A stretch of DNA of 10,274 nucleotides from Bacteroidota bacterium (GTDB lineage Bacteria > Bacteroidota > Bacteroidia > Chitinophagales > Saprospiraceae), in the NCBI GenBank assembly GCA_008501835.1, contig QQUB01000355.1, forward strand, positions 1 to 10,274, read 5' to 3'. Shown in pieces: positions 1 through 6,221 of the stretch (position 1 is its first letter; each line of letters opens with the position of its first letter). Position numbers and translations under genes: made by a program. Below the pieces are notes generated by a model. It was not told the DNA's origin, searched no databases, and worked only from the letters and a program-made list of their open reading frames with translations.

Positions 1-981
1 CTGAATGCAGCCATGACCTTTGATAAAGAAAGTTTGTCACCTACCTATCATCTCAAGATCGGACGCCCGGGAAGTTCATATGCTTTTGAAATCGCCCAGA
101 AAAGCGGACTTGGGAAAAAGGTTTTGAATTACGCCCGGCATAAGGCGGGGGAGAATGAAAAAGCCGTTGACGAATTGCTCGTTGATTTGCAGCAGGAAAA
201 GAAAGAAGCTGAGGATCATATCAGAGAGTTGGAGGCTAAACAAAAAAACCTGGAAAGGCTGATCAGGAATTACGACAATCTGCACAGGGACCTGGAGTAC
301 CGTCGGAAAAAGATGAAGCTGGAAACCAAAGAGAATGCCCTTCAGTTAGCCGCTCAGACCAATAAGGAATTTGAAAAACTGGTGCGGGAAATCAAAGAAC
401 AGCAAAATCTGGAAAAAGCCAAAAAGCTTGCAGCCGAAGTAAAAAGTGAACGACAGGAACTTGCTAAGGAAGTTAAGGATCTTCAGGAAGATATCTATTA
501 CAAACCACCTGAACCCGGAAGTGATAAGGATCGCCCTATCCAGGAAGGTGATTTTGTGAAAATGAAAACAGGCGGCGCAACCGGAATGGTGGAATCCATC
601 AATAAGAAAAATGCGGTGGTATTGATTGGAGATATGCGCATGGTGATCAAGTTGAGAGACCTTCAGCATGCCAATGAACCTTTGGATATTCGTTCGGCGA
701 GAAGTGTACAGACTTCCACATCTAATCTTTCCGGTGGGTTCGACCCCAAACTCGACATAAGAGGAATGACTATACAGGAGGCTATGAAAGTGGTTGAAGC
801 ATTCGTCGATAATGCGCTGATAGCGAATGTAGCTAACATCAGGATCGTGCATGGGAAGGGGACTGGTGCGTTACGGAATGTGGTTCGCCGCAAACTAAGG
901 GAATACAATGTGCCAATGAATGTGGCTCATCCTTCCCACGACAATGGTGGCGATGGTGTTACGGAGGTGGAGTTAATGTAA
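1..981 (+). CDS. mutS2: MutS2 family protein, C-terminal part (partial)
   Basis: The reading frame is open from base 1 (Leu-Asn-Ala-Ala before the Met at 13), so the gene starts outside the window and the Met at 13 is internal. The segment begins at the end of the MutS-like ATPase region (ESLSPTYHLKIGRPGSSYAF resembles the MutS2 stretch ending in GxPGxSxAFEIA). A long charged coiled coil follows (about residues 45-160 from the Met at 13), then a KOW-like beta segment (VKMKTGGATGMVESI), then a C-terminal Smr domain with LDIRG and HGKGTGALR. TAA is at 979-981. MutS2 proteins are dimeric ATPases. In different bacteria they have been linked to suppression of recombination and to splitting of collided ribosomes, with Smr as the nucleic-acid-cleaving module. 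Both Smr signature motifs are intact, so the domain looks functional. Which role applies here cannot be told from sequence. Confidence 0.95.
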   Translation: MNAAMTFDKESLSPTYHLKIGRPGSSYAFEIAQKSGLGKKVLNYARHKAGENEKAVDELLVDLQQEKKEAEDHIRELEAKQKNLERLIRNYDNLHRDLEYRRKKMKLETKENALQLAAQTNKEFEKLVREIKEQQNLEKAKKLAAEVKSERQELAKEVKDLQEDIYYKPPEPGSDKDRPIQEGDFVKMKTGGATGMVESINKKNAVVLIGDMRMVIKLRDLQHANEPLDIRSARSVQTSTSNLSGGFDPKLDIRGMTIQEAMKVVEAFVDNALIANVANIRIVHGKGTGALRNVVRRKLREYNVPMNVAHPSHDNGGDGVTEVELM

Positions 982-1020
982 ATTCCTTGCGCTCTTTGCG
1001 ATTTCTTTGCGCTCCTTGCG
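981..1020. repeat. Tandem TTGCG-rich repeat (2 x 20 bp)
   Basis: Two adjacent 20-bp units, 981-1000 and 1001-1020, match at 17 of 20 positions and share the core TTTGCGCTC(T/C)TTGCG or its close variant. The block starts directly behind the mutS2 stop codon. A related block lies at 8375-8390 behind another gene. Low-complexity TTTGCG-type repeats are common in Bacteroidota intergenic DNA, from general familiarity rather than a search. No coding or promoter role is evident. Confidence 0.6.
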
Positions 1021-1097
1021 GTTAAACCTTTTGCTTGATTCAATTTCTATTAAATCAGCACCATATTCTTCAAAAATTATTTTTTTTCAAACTCGAT

Positions 1098-1128
1098 ACA
1101 ACCTTTAGCCCTGGCAAAAACACTTTAG
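1098..1128 (+). promoter_or_regulatory. Candidate ECF-type promoter of the sigma operon
   Basis: ACAACCTTT at 1098-1106 carries the AAC core typical of ECF -35 elements. CACTTTAG at 1121-1128 lies at a suitable distance to be the -10 region. A T-run (1079-1087) sits just upstream. ECF operons are often autoregulated, so a promoter of this type about 90 bp ahead of the sigma gene is reasonable. No transcription start is shown, and the -10 match is only an impression. Confidence 0.35.
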
Positions 1129-1178
1129 TTCAAAGATTTCGTTCTTTTTGCATTGAAAACGATTTGGAACCTAGTGAC

Positions 1179-1202
1179 ATCCGCGGCATGAAATGCCGGG
1201 AT
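1179..1202 (+). promoter_or_regulatory. Leader hairpin upstream of the ECF sigma gene
   Basis: ATCC (1179-1182) pairs with GGAT (1199-1202) and CGGCAT (1184-1189) with ATGCCG (1193-1198). The result is a 10-bp stem with one bulged G (1183) and a GAA loop. It ends 14 bases before the ATG at 1217 and could affect translation initiation or act as an operator. The following TACTTTTG (1202-1209) also matches the Bacteroidota -7 consensus TAnnTTTG, but no -33 element sits at the proper distance, so I do not call a promoter there. Confidence 0.4.
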
Positions 1203-1216
1203 ACTTTTGATTTGCC

Positions 1217-1753
1217 ATGGCGTTAACTCTTAGAATGACAGAAGCAGAACTCATTAAAGCCTGTATAGCGAACGATCGCTTAGCGCAGAGAGATTTGTAC
1301 GAACGCTACAATAGAGCTATGTACACGATCGCCTACAGGATCACCGGCGATTTTGAATCGGCCAATGATGTTTTGCAGGAAGCATTCGTCAAAGTATTCA
1401 GGGCATTGCCCCGTTTCAGACAAGAGTCAACCCTTGGGGCGTGGATCAAGACCATTGTGGTTCGCACAGCTCTGACGCACATCAAAAAACAAAAGTTTAC
1501 AGAACCATTGGATTACCGTGCAGAACAGGAAACGGTTGATTGGGGAACAAGGTTGGATGTAGAGTATTTGGAAAAAGCCATTCAGCAACTCCCGGAAGGA
1601 TACCGTGCAGTTTTTGTACTCATAGAGGTGGAAGGTTATGCGCATAAAGAGGTGGCAGAAATGTTGAATATTTCTGTAGGTACTTCCAAATCACAATTAT
1701 TCTATGCAAAAAAACGGCTTCGTGAATCAATAGGAAAGTTAATGAATGATTAA
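1217..1753 (+). CDS. ECF-family RNA polymerase sigma-70 factor
   Basis: This is a 178-residue protein of standard ECF length and architecture. Region 2 spans about residues 26-92 (LYERYNRAMYTIAYRITGD, then DVLQEAFVKVFRALPRF and the FRQESTLGAWIKTIVVRTA stretch that contacts the -10 element). Region 4 spans about 115-172 (AIQQLPEGYRAVFVLIEVEG, HKEVAEMLNISVGTSKSQL), the helix-turn-helix that reads the -35 element. It would redirect core RNA polymerase to a small regulon, probably including its own operon. ATG at 1217 gives MALTLRMTEAEL; the Met at 1235 (MTEAELIKAC) is an equally credible start because neither has a clear Shine-Dalgarno sequence. It is followed by a membrane protein and a DUF4097-like protein, the usual layout of sigma, anti-sigma and accessory protein. 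The inducing signal is unknown. Confidence 0.95.
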   Translation: MALTLRMTEAELIKACIANDRLAQRDLYERYNRAMYTIAYRITGDFESANDVLQEAFVKVFRALPRFRQESTLGAWIKTIVVRTALTHIKKQKFTEPLDYRAEQETVDWGTRLDVEYLEKAIQQLPEGYRAVFVLIEVEGYAHKEVAEMLNISVGTSKSQLFYAKKRLRESIGKLMND

Positions 1754-1767
1754 GTCCAATACGATTG

Positions 1768-1800
1768 CCGGCCCTCCCATTGCGGGGGCCGGGGATTTTT
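1768..1800 (+). terminator. GC-rich hairpin plus T-run, sigma/anti-sigma junction
   Basis: CCGGCCCTC (1768-1776) pairs with GGGGGCCGG (1784-1792) in a 9-bp stem with one T-G pair and a 7-base loop. A T-run follows at 1796-1800. It lies 15 bases behind the sigma stop codon and 20 bases before the next ATG, inside what looks like one operon. This is the form of an intrinsic terminator, and here it may be only partly efficient (an attenuator). Confidence 0.6.
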
Positions 1801-1819
1801 GATCAACATCATCCTGGAA

Positions 1820-2443
1820 ATGAGAGAATTAAATAAAAACGTATTAGAACAGGCCGTCAGGGAATTGCCGCAATATACTCCCCCACCGGAAATTTGGGAT
1901 AGGGTAGAGGCAGACCTGTTGACTTTGGATCAGGACGATTCTATTGCAGAAACTGTTAGTGAACTGCCTGAGTATGCTCCTCCAGCCTTTGTCTGGGATC
2001 AGATAGAGGATCAGCTTAATACAAAGAAAAAACCTATACCTGTTAATGGAAGGATTATTCCGATAGGTGTAAGAAGAATGATTGCTGTGGCTGCAGCTGC
2101 TGTTGGAGTGGTAATGACAGTTGTTTTTTTGAACAATAATAGATCTGATACTCGAATAACATACAGTGAAGAGGTTATTGAAGAGGCTGTTTTTGTCAAT
2201 GACTGGGACAGTGATGAGGAAGAGTTTGAAATTGTTTTGGCCGAACTTGACGACAGTGATTATATAGGCCAGATTCCGGAAGTACAGAATTTAAAATACG
2301 AATTAGAAGAGTTAAATGAGGCTAAGGCTGAAATTGAACTCATGATGGAACAATATGGTTCAGACGATGATTTTATTGAAAATATGAAAGAAATTGAGTT
2401 GGAAAGAACTGAGGTGATCAAGAAATTAGCTGCATTCATTTAA
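1820..2443 (+). CDS. Single-pass membrane protein, probable anti-sigma factor
   Basis: The family was not recognised by name. ATG at 1820 gives 207 residues; the frame is open a little further upstream, but only from a TTG inside the terminator-like T-run. The N-terminal part (1-85) is soluble and holds one motif twice: residues 13-33 (VRELPQYTPPPEIWDRVEADL-type, split here as ELPQYTPPPEIWDRVE) and 47-66 (ELPEYAPPAFVWDQIE). One transmembrane helix follows at about 86-104 (MIAVAAAAVGVVMTVVFL), flanked by Arg-Arg, then an acidic region and a C-terminal coiled coil (about 157-205, rich in Glu and Leu). Lying directly behind an ECF sigma gene with a cytosolic N-terminus, one TM helix and an outer domain, it fits a membrane anti-sigma factor. 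It lacks the zinc-binding HxxxCxxC motif of ZAS proteins. The role is inferred from context. Confidence 0.65.
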   Translation: MRELNKNVLEQAVRELPQYTPPPEIWDRVEADLLTLDQDDSIAETVSELPEYAPPAFVWDQIEDQLNTKKKPIPVNGRIIPIGVRRMIAVAAAAVGVVMTVVFLNNNRSDTRITYSEEVIEEAVFVNDWDSDEEEFEIVLAELDDSDYIGQIPEVQNLKYELEELNEAKAEIELMMEQYGSDDDFIENMKEIELERTEVIKKLAAFI

Positions 2444-2453
2444 CAGGAAAAAA

Positions 2454-3368
2454 ATGTTAGGTAAAAAATATTCATCAGTTTTTTTATTGATTTTCTTCTC
2501 CCTAATGGCCTTGGACACCATTGCCCAAACCACAGTGCAGGTAGTTACCAAAAGTGTTGAAAAACGTTTTGACTATTCAAAAGGAGATGAAATCAATATC
2601 GAAGGTGAAAAAGCTGAGGTGAGTATCGAAAGCTGGAAGAAACAACAAATTTTGATCAAGGTTGAGCTCATTTCAAAACATCCGGAGAAGATGGTAGCTG
2701 AAAAGGATCTCGGTAAGTTGATCTATGAGGCCAAGAGGGAAAAGAATAAGATATATTTGAGAAATTATATCTCGACACCGGAAGGTCAGGCAAAGCCAAA
2801 ATCAAAGTTGTCCGTTAAATACACCATTTTTCTGCCTGAAAGCTGTCCGGTTTACTTGAAAAACCATTTTGGCTCAGCTTCGATCAGCAATCTGACCAAT
2901 AGTCTTAGAGTAAACAGCAAATTCAGTAAAATCGACCTGATCGATATCCAGGGGATGATAGAAGTCACCACACGCTTTGGCGACCTGATCGGAGAACGAA
3001 TTAATGGCAGAATGAGCGTTAATTCCAGAAGATCTGATGTAATGCTTCACGATATCAGGGGCTCATACAATATCCAGGCTTATTACGGTATGGTGAAAAT
3101 ATTCTCGGAGGATGAACTACTCGATTTGAAAGTAGATGCGGAAAAGGCAGATGTATTTCTCTTTGCACCGAATCCTGCCATGTACGGATATAACCTCACT
3201 TCTACCCAGGGAAAAATAAACCTGCCGAATTCTTTTGATGTGAAGGAGGTTCAAAATACGCAGGTTCTAAAACAAGTAGAAGTTCGACCCATTGAACAGG
3301 AGTATTATCAAAATGTAACCATCAGAGTAACTTTTGGTAATATTACCGTGGATAAAAAACCTAATTAA
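2454..3368 (+). CDS. Exported DUF4097-like beta-repeat protein
   Basis: The protein has 304 residues with an N-terminal signal peptide (about 1-25: a Lys-containing start, a hydrophobic run SSVFLLIFFSLMAL, and a likely cut near TIAQ). The mature part is made of repeating beta-strand rungs, for example VYLKNHFGSASISNLTNSL, SKFSKIDLIDIQGMIEV, RFGDLIGERINGRMSV and RRSDVMLHDIRGSYNI. These alternate short polar turns with I/V strands, as in DUF4097/DUF2807 'putative adhesin' beta-helix proteins. No catalytic motif is visible. It starts 10 bp behind the probable anti-sigma gene, with CAGGAAA just upstream as a weak ribosome site, and is surely in the same operon. Proteins of this type often travel with ECF/anti-sigma pairs in Bacteroidota, where they may sense or report envelope state; their exact job is not established. 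The stop TAA is at 3366-3368. Confidence 0.75.
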   Translation: MLGKKYSSVFLLIFFSLMALDTIAQTTVQVVTKSVEKRFDYSKGDEINIEGEKAEVSIESWKKQQILIKVELISKHPEKMVAEKDLGKLIYEAKREKNKIYLRNYISTPEGQAKPKSKLSVKYTIFLPESCPVYLKNHFGSASISNLTNSLRVNSKFSKIDLIDIQGMIEVTTRFGDLIGERINGRMSVNSRRSDVMLHDIRGSYNIQAYYGMVKIFSEDELLDLKVDAEKADVFLFAPNPAMYGYNLTSTQGKINLPNSFDVKEVQNTQVLKQVEVRPIEQEYYQNVTIRVTFGNITVDKKPN

Positions 3369-3444
3369 ATCAGGTTACAGTTTTCTAGTTACTGGTTACC
3401 CTATTAATTAACAATTTCATACTTATTGATAGTTAGTTTTGGGG

Positions 3445-3475
3445 CGGGAAGTTTTAGTTTTTAACAAACTTCCCG
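3445..3475. terminator. Perfect 10-bp inverted repeat over a stop codon (convergent gap)
   Basis: CGGGAAGTTT (3445-3454) and AAACTTCCCG (3466-3475) are perfect inverse complements with an 11-base spacer. The stop codon of the minus-strand propeller gene (3454-3456) overlaps the structure. It lies at the end of the 85-bp gap between two converging genes and may end transcription from either side. Neither strand shows a clear T-run behind the stem, so intrinsic termination is not assured. Confidence 0.4.
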
Positions 3476-6003
3476 TACCAAAGCTGTTTTCCTTGCCTAA
3501 CCTGGATGAAATACAAACCGGCAGTAAGGTGATCCACCTCAATTTCCTGGTTAATCCAATCCGTTATTTCCATAACCATTTTTCCATTTACATCAGACAG
3601 GGTAATATGAACAGGACCTGAAAAACTGTTTTCCAAATTAATCCGGTCTTTGGCGGGGGAAGGATAAACGGTTAGTTCTTTTTCAATAATTTCTTCGATT
3701 TGATTAATGACTTCAGGTACCACCAGTATCGAATCGAGATTATAACTCATTATTGAACGGGCATGTGTTCCAGCAACCAGTTCATTTCTTGCAACGTTAA
3801 ATTCCAAATCATAAATGGGAATGATGGGCATGTTATTTCCCAGCCTGTGCCAGTGCTCACCACTGTTTATTGTGCCAAAAACACCGCCATCCGTTCCAAC
3901 AAAAATTACAGAATCCTGAAAACCTGGAAGCACATATACATCATTGATGGCCAGGTTAGGCAGATCTCCGGCAATATCATACCAGGTTTCTCCCCGGTCA
4001 TCTGATTTGAAAATATGGGGATCAAAATCATTGTATTTATAACCGGATACCGTCACATATACACCATTGGTAAGTTCAGGAGAAGCTTTAACGCTTGTGA
4101 TATATCTTTCTGGTAATCCATCGGTTATGTCAACCCAAAGGTCGCCATCATTATCGGTTCTTTTGACATTGCCATCCGTTGTTCCAACATAAATCAAACC
4201 TTCCTCCATGGGTGATTGATCAATCGTACTAATGGTATGAAATGAATTCCCAAAAGTGACACTATCCGTCAAACCTTCACTGATCGGTTCCCAATATGGA
4301 ACTCCACCGGTTTCACTTTTATAAACCCGGTACGTCCCTGTGTACATCACATCAGGATCCTGAGGGCTTAGAATGTAAGGAGTATCCCAGTGAGTTCTGT
4401 CTTCATCGCTTATTCCGTATGTGCCTGAGTCCCAAATGCCAGAAGAAAGACCATCCACAGTTACAACAATATTACCTCTTTGACTTTCCGCAAAAACGAT
4501 ATTGGAATCGAGTGGGTGAAACTGCATCTGGAAGCCATCACCTCCCCATATTCTTGCCCATTCTTCATCAATGGCTGTTCCGCCTGTTGAACCATTGTCC
4601 TGAGCACCTCCGTAATAATGGTCGGGTTTGTGTGGGTTGTAGGCTACTCTGTAAAACTGCGTGGCAGCAATACTTTCTACATCCTGCCAGGTAGTTTGCT
4701 GGTCAGTCGCCAGGTACATGCCTCCGTCAGTCGCCAGCAAAAAAGAATCCTGTCCGATAAAGACCAGATCATGCTTGTCAGCATGAACATTATATTCCCA
4801 CCACGGAGGAGCTGCTTCCAGCCAATGATCTCCACCATCTTCAGTTTTCCAAAGCGTAATTCCAAGAATATAAATTTCGTCCGGATTGTAAGGGTTCAAC
4901 CTGATTTTCCCAAAGTACCAGCCAAATCCTCCAAGAGCTCCTTCGGACAAGCCTAGTTCCTCGTCTTCCCAGTTGATGATTGGAGTCCAGGATTGTCCTC
5001 CATTGGTGCTTTTGTAGATATTATCCAATTGACTGCTGGTATTGACATATTCCGCATAGATCACGTTGGGTTGAGTAGGGGAGACGGCCAGTCCGATCCT
5101 TCCCATATTCTCCGTTGGAAGTCCTCCGGATAACTCAGTCCAGGTATCTCCGGCATTGGTGGACTTGTAAATTTTAGCATTTGGTCCATTCACTACTGAT
5201 TCCTGGTTATTTCTGATTCTGTCCCACGAGGCTGCATAGAGTATTTCATTGGAAAATGGATCCATAGCAATATCAATGATTCCAGCCTGCTCTCCAGCGA
5301 AAAGGATCTGTTCCCAGGATTGACCGTAATCAGAAGATTTGTAAAGCCCGCGTTGGGGATTTCGCTCAAATGGCAATCCCATACAGGAAGCATAAATGAT
5401 ATGGGAGTTTTCTGGGTCTACGATAATTTCCGAAACGATCCTTTCATCTTCCAGGCCAAGGTGGGTCCAGGTATTTCCGGCATCTTCACTCCGGTAAATG
5501 CCGTCTCCTAAAAACGGATATCCTGATATATTCGGATCTCCAGTACCCACGTAAACGGTCTCGGAGTCATTGGGATCCAGCACGATATCTCCAATGGCGA
5601 GGTAGGGGTTATAATCAAAGACAGGATCCCAGTTTTGTCCTCCATTGGTAGTTTTAAATACTCCACCAACGGCAAATCCAACATAAATGATTTGATTGTT
5701 GTTTGGGTGGACGGCAATTGTGTTGATTCGTGCACCGATATTGGCGGGGCCTCTTTCTACCCAGGCTTTGTCAAAACCCGGCAATTCATTTTTCAAAAGC
5801 ATTTGTTCCTGTGCAGACCTGATGGCCAGATCATAGGCACGAAGGTCTAATTTACCTTCCGGCCAGCTACGTTGCAGGTAAAACCGATCAGCAGCTTCGT
5901 GATGTTTGAGTGGTTGGTTTTTGACTTGTTCAGATTTATTGACGTCATTGGAGCATTGGAAAAGGAAAGCCATGTAAGCCAGAAGCAGGACTAATTTTTT
6001 CAT
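3454..6003 (-). CDS. Asp-box (BNR/VPS10-like) beta-propeller protein with T9SS sorting domain
   Basis: The protein has 849 residues. The N-terminus MKKLVLLLAYMAFLFQC is a signal sequence, and Cys17 in LFQC looks like a lipobox. From about residue 80 to 760 there are around ten Asp-box motifs of the form (S/T)x(D/N)xGxxW. Clear cases are TTNGGQNW (118-125), SEDAGNTW (172-179), SSDYGQSW (223-230), STNAGDTW (281-288), STNGGQSW (332-339), TEDGGDHW (387-394), TDNDGDLW (616-623) and SDDRGETW (667-674). Such motifs mark blades of sialidase- and sortilin-type propellers. Residues about 775-849 (LTVYPSPAKDRINL to the end, with LSDVNGKMV and LTAGLYFIQV) form a type A T9SS C-terminal domain, so the protein is expected to cross the outer membrane and be attached or released. 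No catalytic residues of a known glycosidase are apparent; the substrate is unknown. The gene lies downstream of the peptidase gene, separated by the 154-bp structured element. Confidence 0.9.
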   Translation of the reverse strand: MKKLVLLLAYMAFLFQCSNDVNKSEQVKNQPLKHHEAADRFYLQRSWPEGKLDLRAYDLAIRSAQEQMLLKNELPGFDKAWVERGPANIGARINTIAVHPNNNQIIYVGFAVGGVFKTTNGGQNWDPVFDYNPYLAIGDIVLDPNDSETVYVGTGDPNISGYPFLGDGIYRSEDAGNTWTHLGLEDERIVSEIIVDPENSHIIYASCMGLPFERNPQRGLYKSSDYGQSWEQILFAGEQAGIIDIAMDPFSNEILYAASWDRIRNNQESVVNGPNAKIYKSTNAGDTWTELSGGLPTENMGRIGLAVSPTQPNVIYAEYVNTSSQLDNIYKSTNGGQSWTPIINWEDEELGLSEGALGGFGWYFGKIRLNPYNPDEIYILGITLWKTEDGGDHWLEAAPPWWEYNVHADKHDLVFIGQDSFLLATDGGMYLATDQQTTWQDVESIAATQFYRVAYNPHKPDHYYGGAQDNGSTGGTAIDEEWARIWGGDGFQMQFHPLDSNIVFAESQRGNIVVTVDGLSSGIWDSGTYGISDEDRTHWDTPYILSPQDPDVMYTGTYRVYKSETGGVPYWEPISEGLTDSVTFGNSFHTISTIDQSPMEEGLIYVGTTDGNVKRTDNDGDLWVDITDGLPERYITSVKASPELTNGVYVTVSGYKYNDFDPHIFKSDDRGETWYDIAGDLPNLAINDVYVLPGFQDSVIFVGTDGGVFGTINSGEHWHRLGNNMPIIPIYDLEFNVARNELVAGTHARSIMSYNLDSILVVPEVINQIEEIIEKELTVYPSPAKDRINLENSFSGPVHITLSDVNGKMVMEITDWINQEIEVDHLTAGLYFIQVRQGKQLWYGKFVKN

Positions 6004-6029
6004 ACCAGATTTATTGTTTGAAGGCTTAA

Positions 6030-6183
6030 ATTTACCCCGCTGGCGGGGTCGGTTTTAAGTTGGAAAGTATAAACTTTTTGACTTAAAATCGGGGGTGGAA
6101 TCCTTTCTCGCATGGTTTCCACCCCCGGATCAATAGAAAAGTCACCTTTTCTCACATGATCCGACCCCGCCAGCGGGGTAAAT
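6030..6183. repeat. 154-bp element with 23-bp perfect terminal inverted repeats and nested hairpins
   Basis: Bases 6030-6052 and 6161-6183 are perfect inverse complements over 23 bp. Each arm is also nearly self-complementary, through ACCCCGC, two bases, GCGGGGT. Between them lie three more stems: 6053-6068 with 6073-6088 (16 pairs, three of them G-T); 6089-6100 with 6117-6128 (12 pairs); and 6129-6132 with 6157-6160, which continues as 6135-6141 with 6146-6152 (4 plus 7 pairs). Together 124 of 154 bases can pair, as a four-way junction with no unpaired base at the crossing. The element fills most of the gap between two minus-strand genes. It resembles a REP doublet or a MITE in its inverted ends, but the packed interior is unusual. 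The outer flanks CTTAA and CTCAA agree at 4 of 5 bases, a weak hint of target duplication. Confidence 0.85.
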
Positions 6184-6221
6184 CTCAATATCTATGAATT
6201 TTTCTTTTTTTATTCAAACAC

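Noticed and set aside
346..852. 168-codon minus-strand frame inside mutS2
   Set aside because: Antisense shadow of a clear MutS2 coiled-coil/Smr coding region, rich in Phe and His as expected from reverse reading.
1202..1209. TACTTTTG as a Bacteroidota -7 promoter box
   Set aside because: No TTTG -33 element at the needed distance, and it would place the transcript start at the ATG; kept only as a remark.
1035..1226. 63-codon plus-strand frame ahead of the sigma gene
   Set aside because: It overlaps the sigma start in another frame and covers the promoter and hairpin region; composition is not protein-like.
3369..3410. GGTTAC/GTTACTGGTTACC repeats behind the DUF4097-like gene
   Set aside because: Short and low in complexity; no stable stem or regular period could be drawn, so not called as an element.
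6030..6183. Integron attC site or tRNA-like gene as explanation of the fold
   Set aside because: No attC R/L core sequences, the ends are perfect rather than imperfect repeats, and no tRNA T-arm or D-arm consensus is present.
6000..6188. A 62-codon open frame on the minus strand running through the whole junction element and touching the propeller start
   Set aside because: Its sequence is dictated by the inverted repeats (the same GC palindrome is read twice), it has no family resemblance and no ribosome site; the structure explains the bases better.
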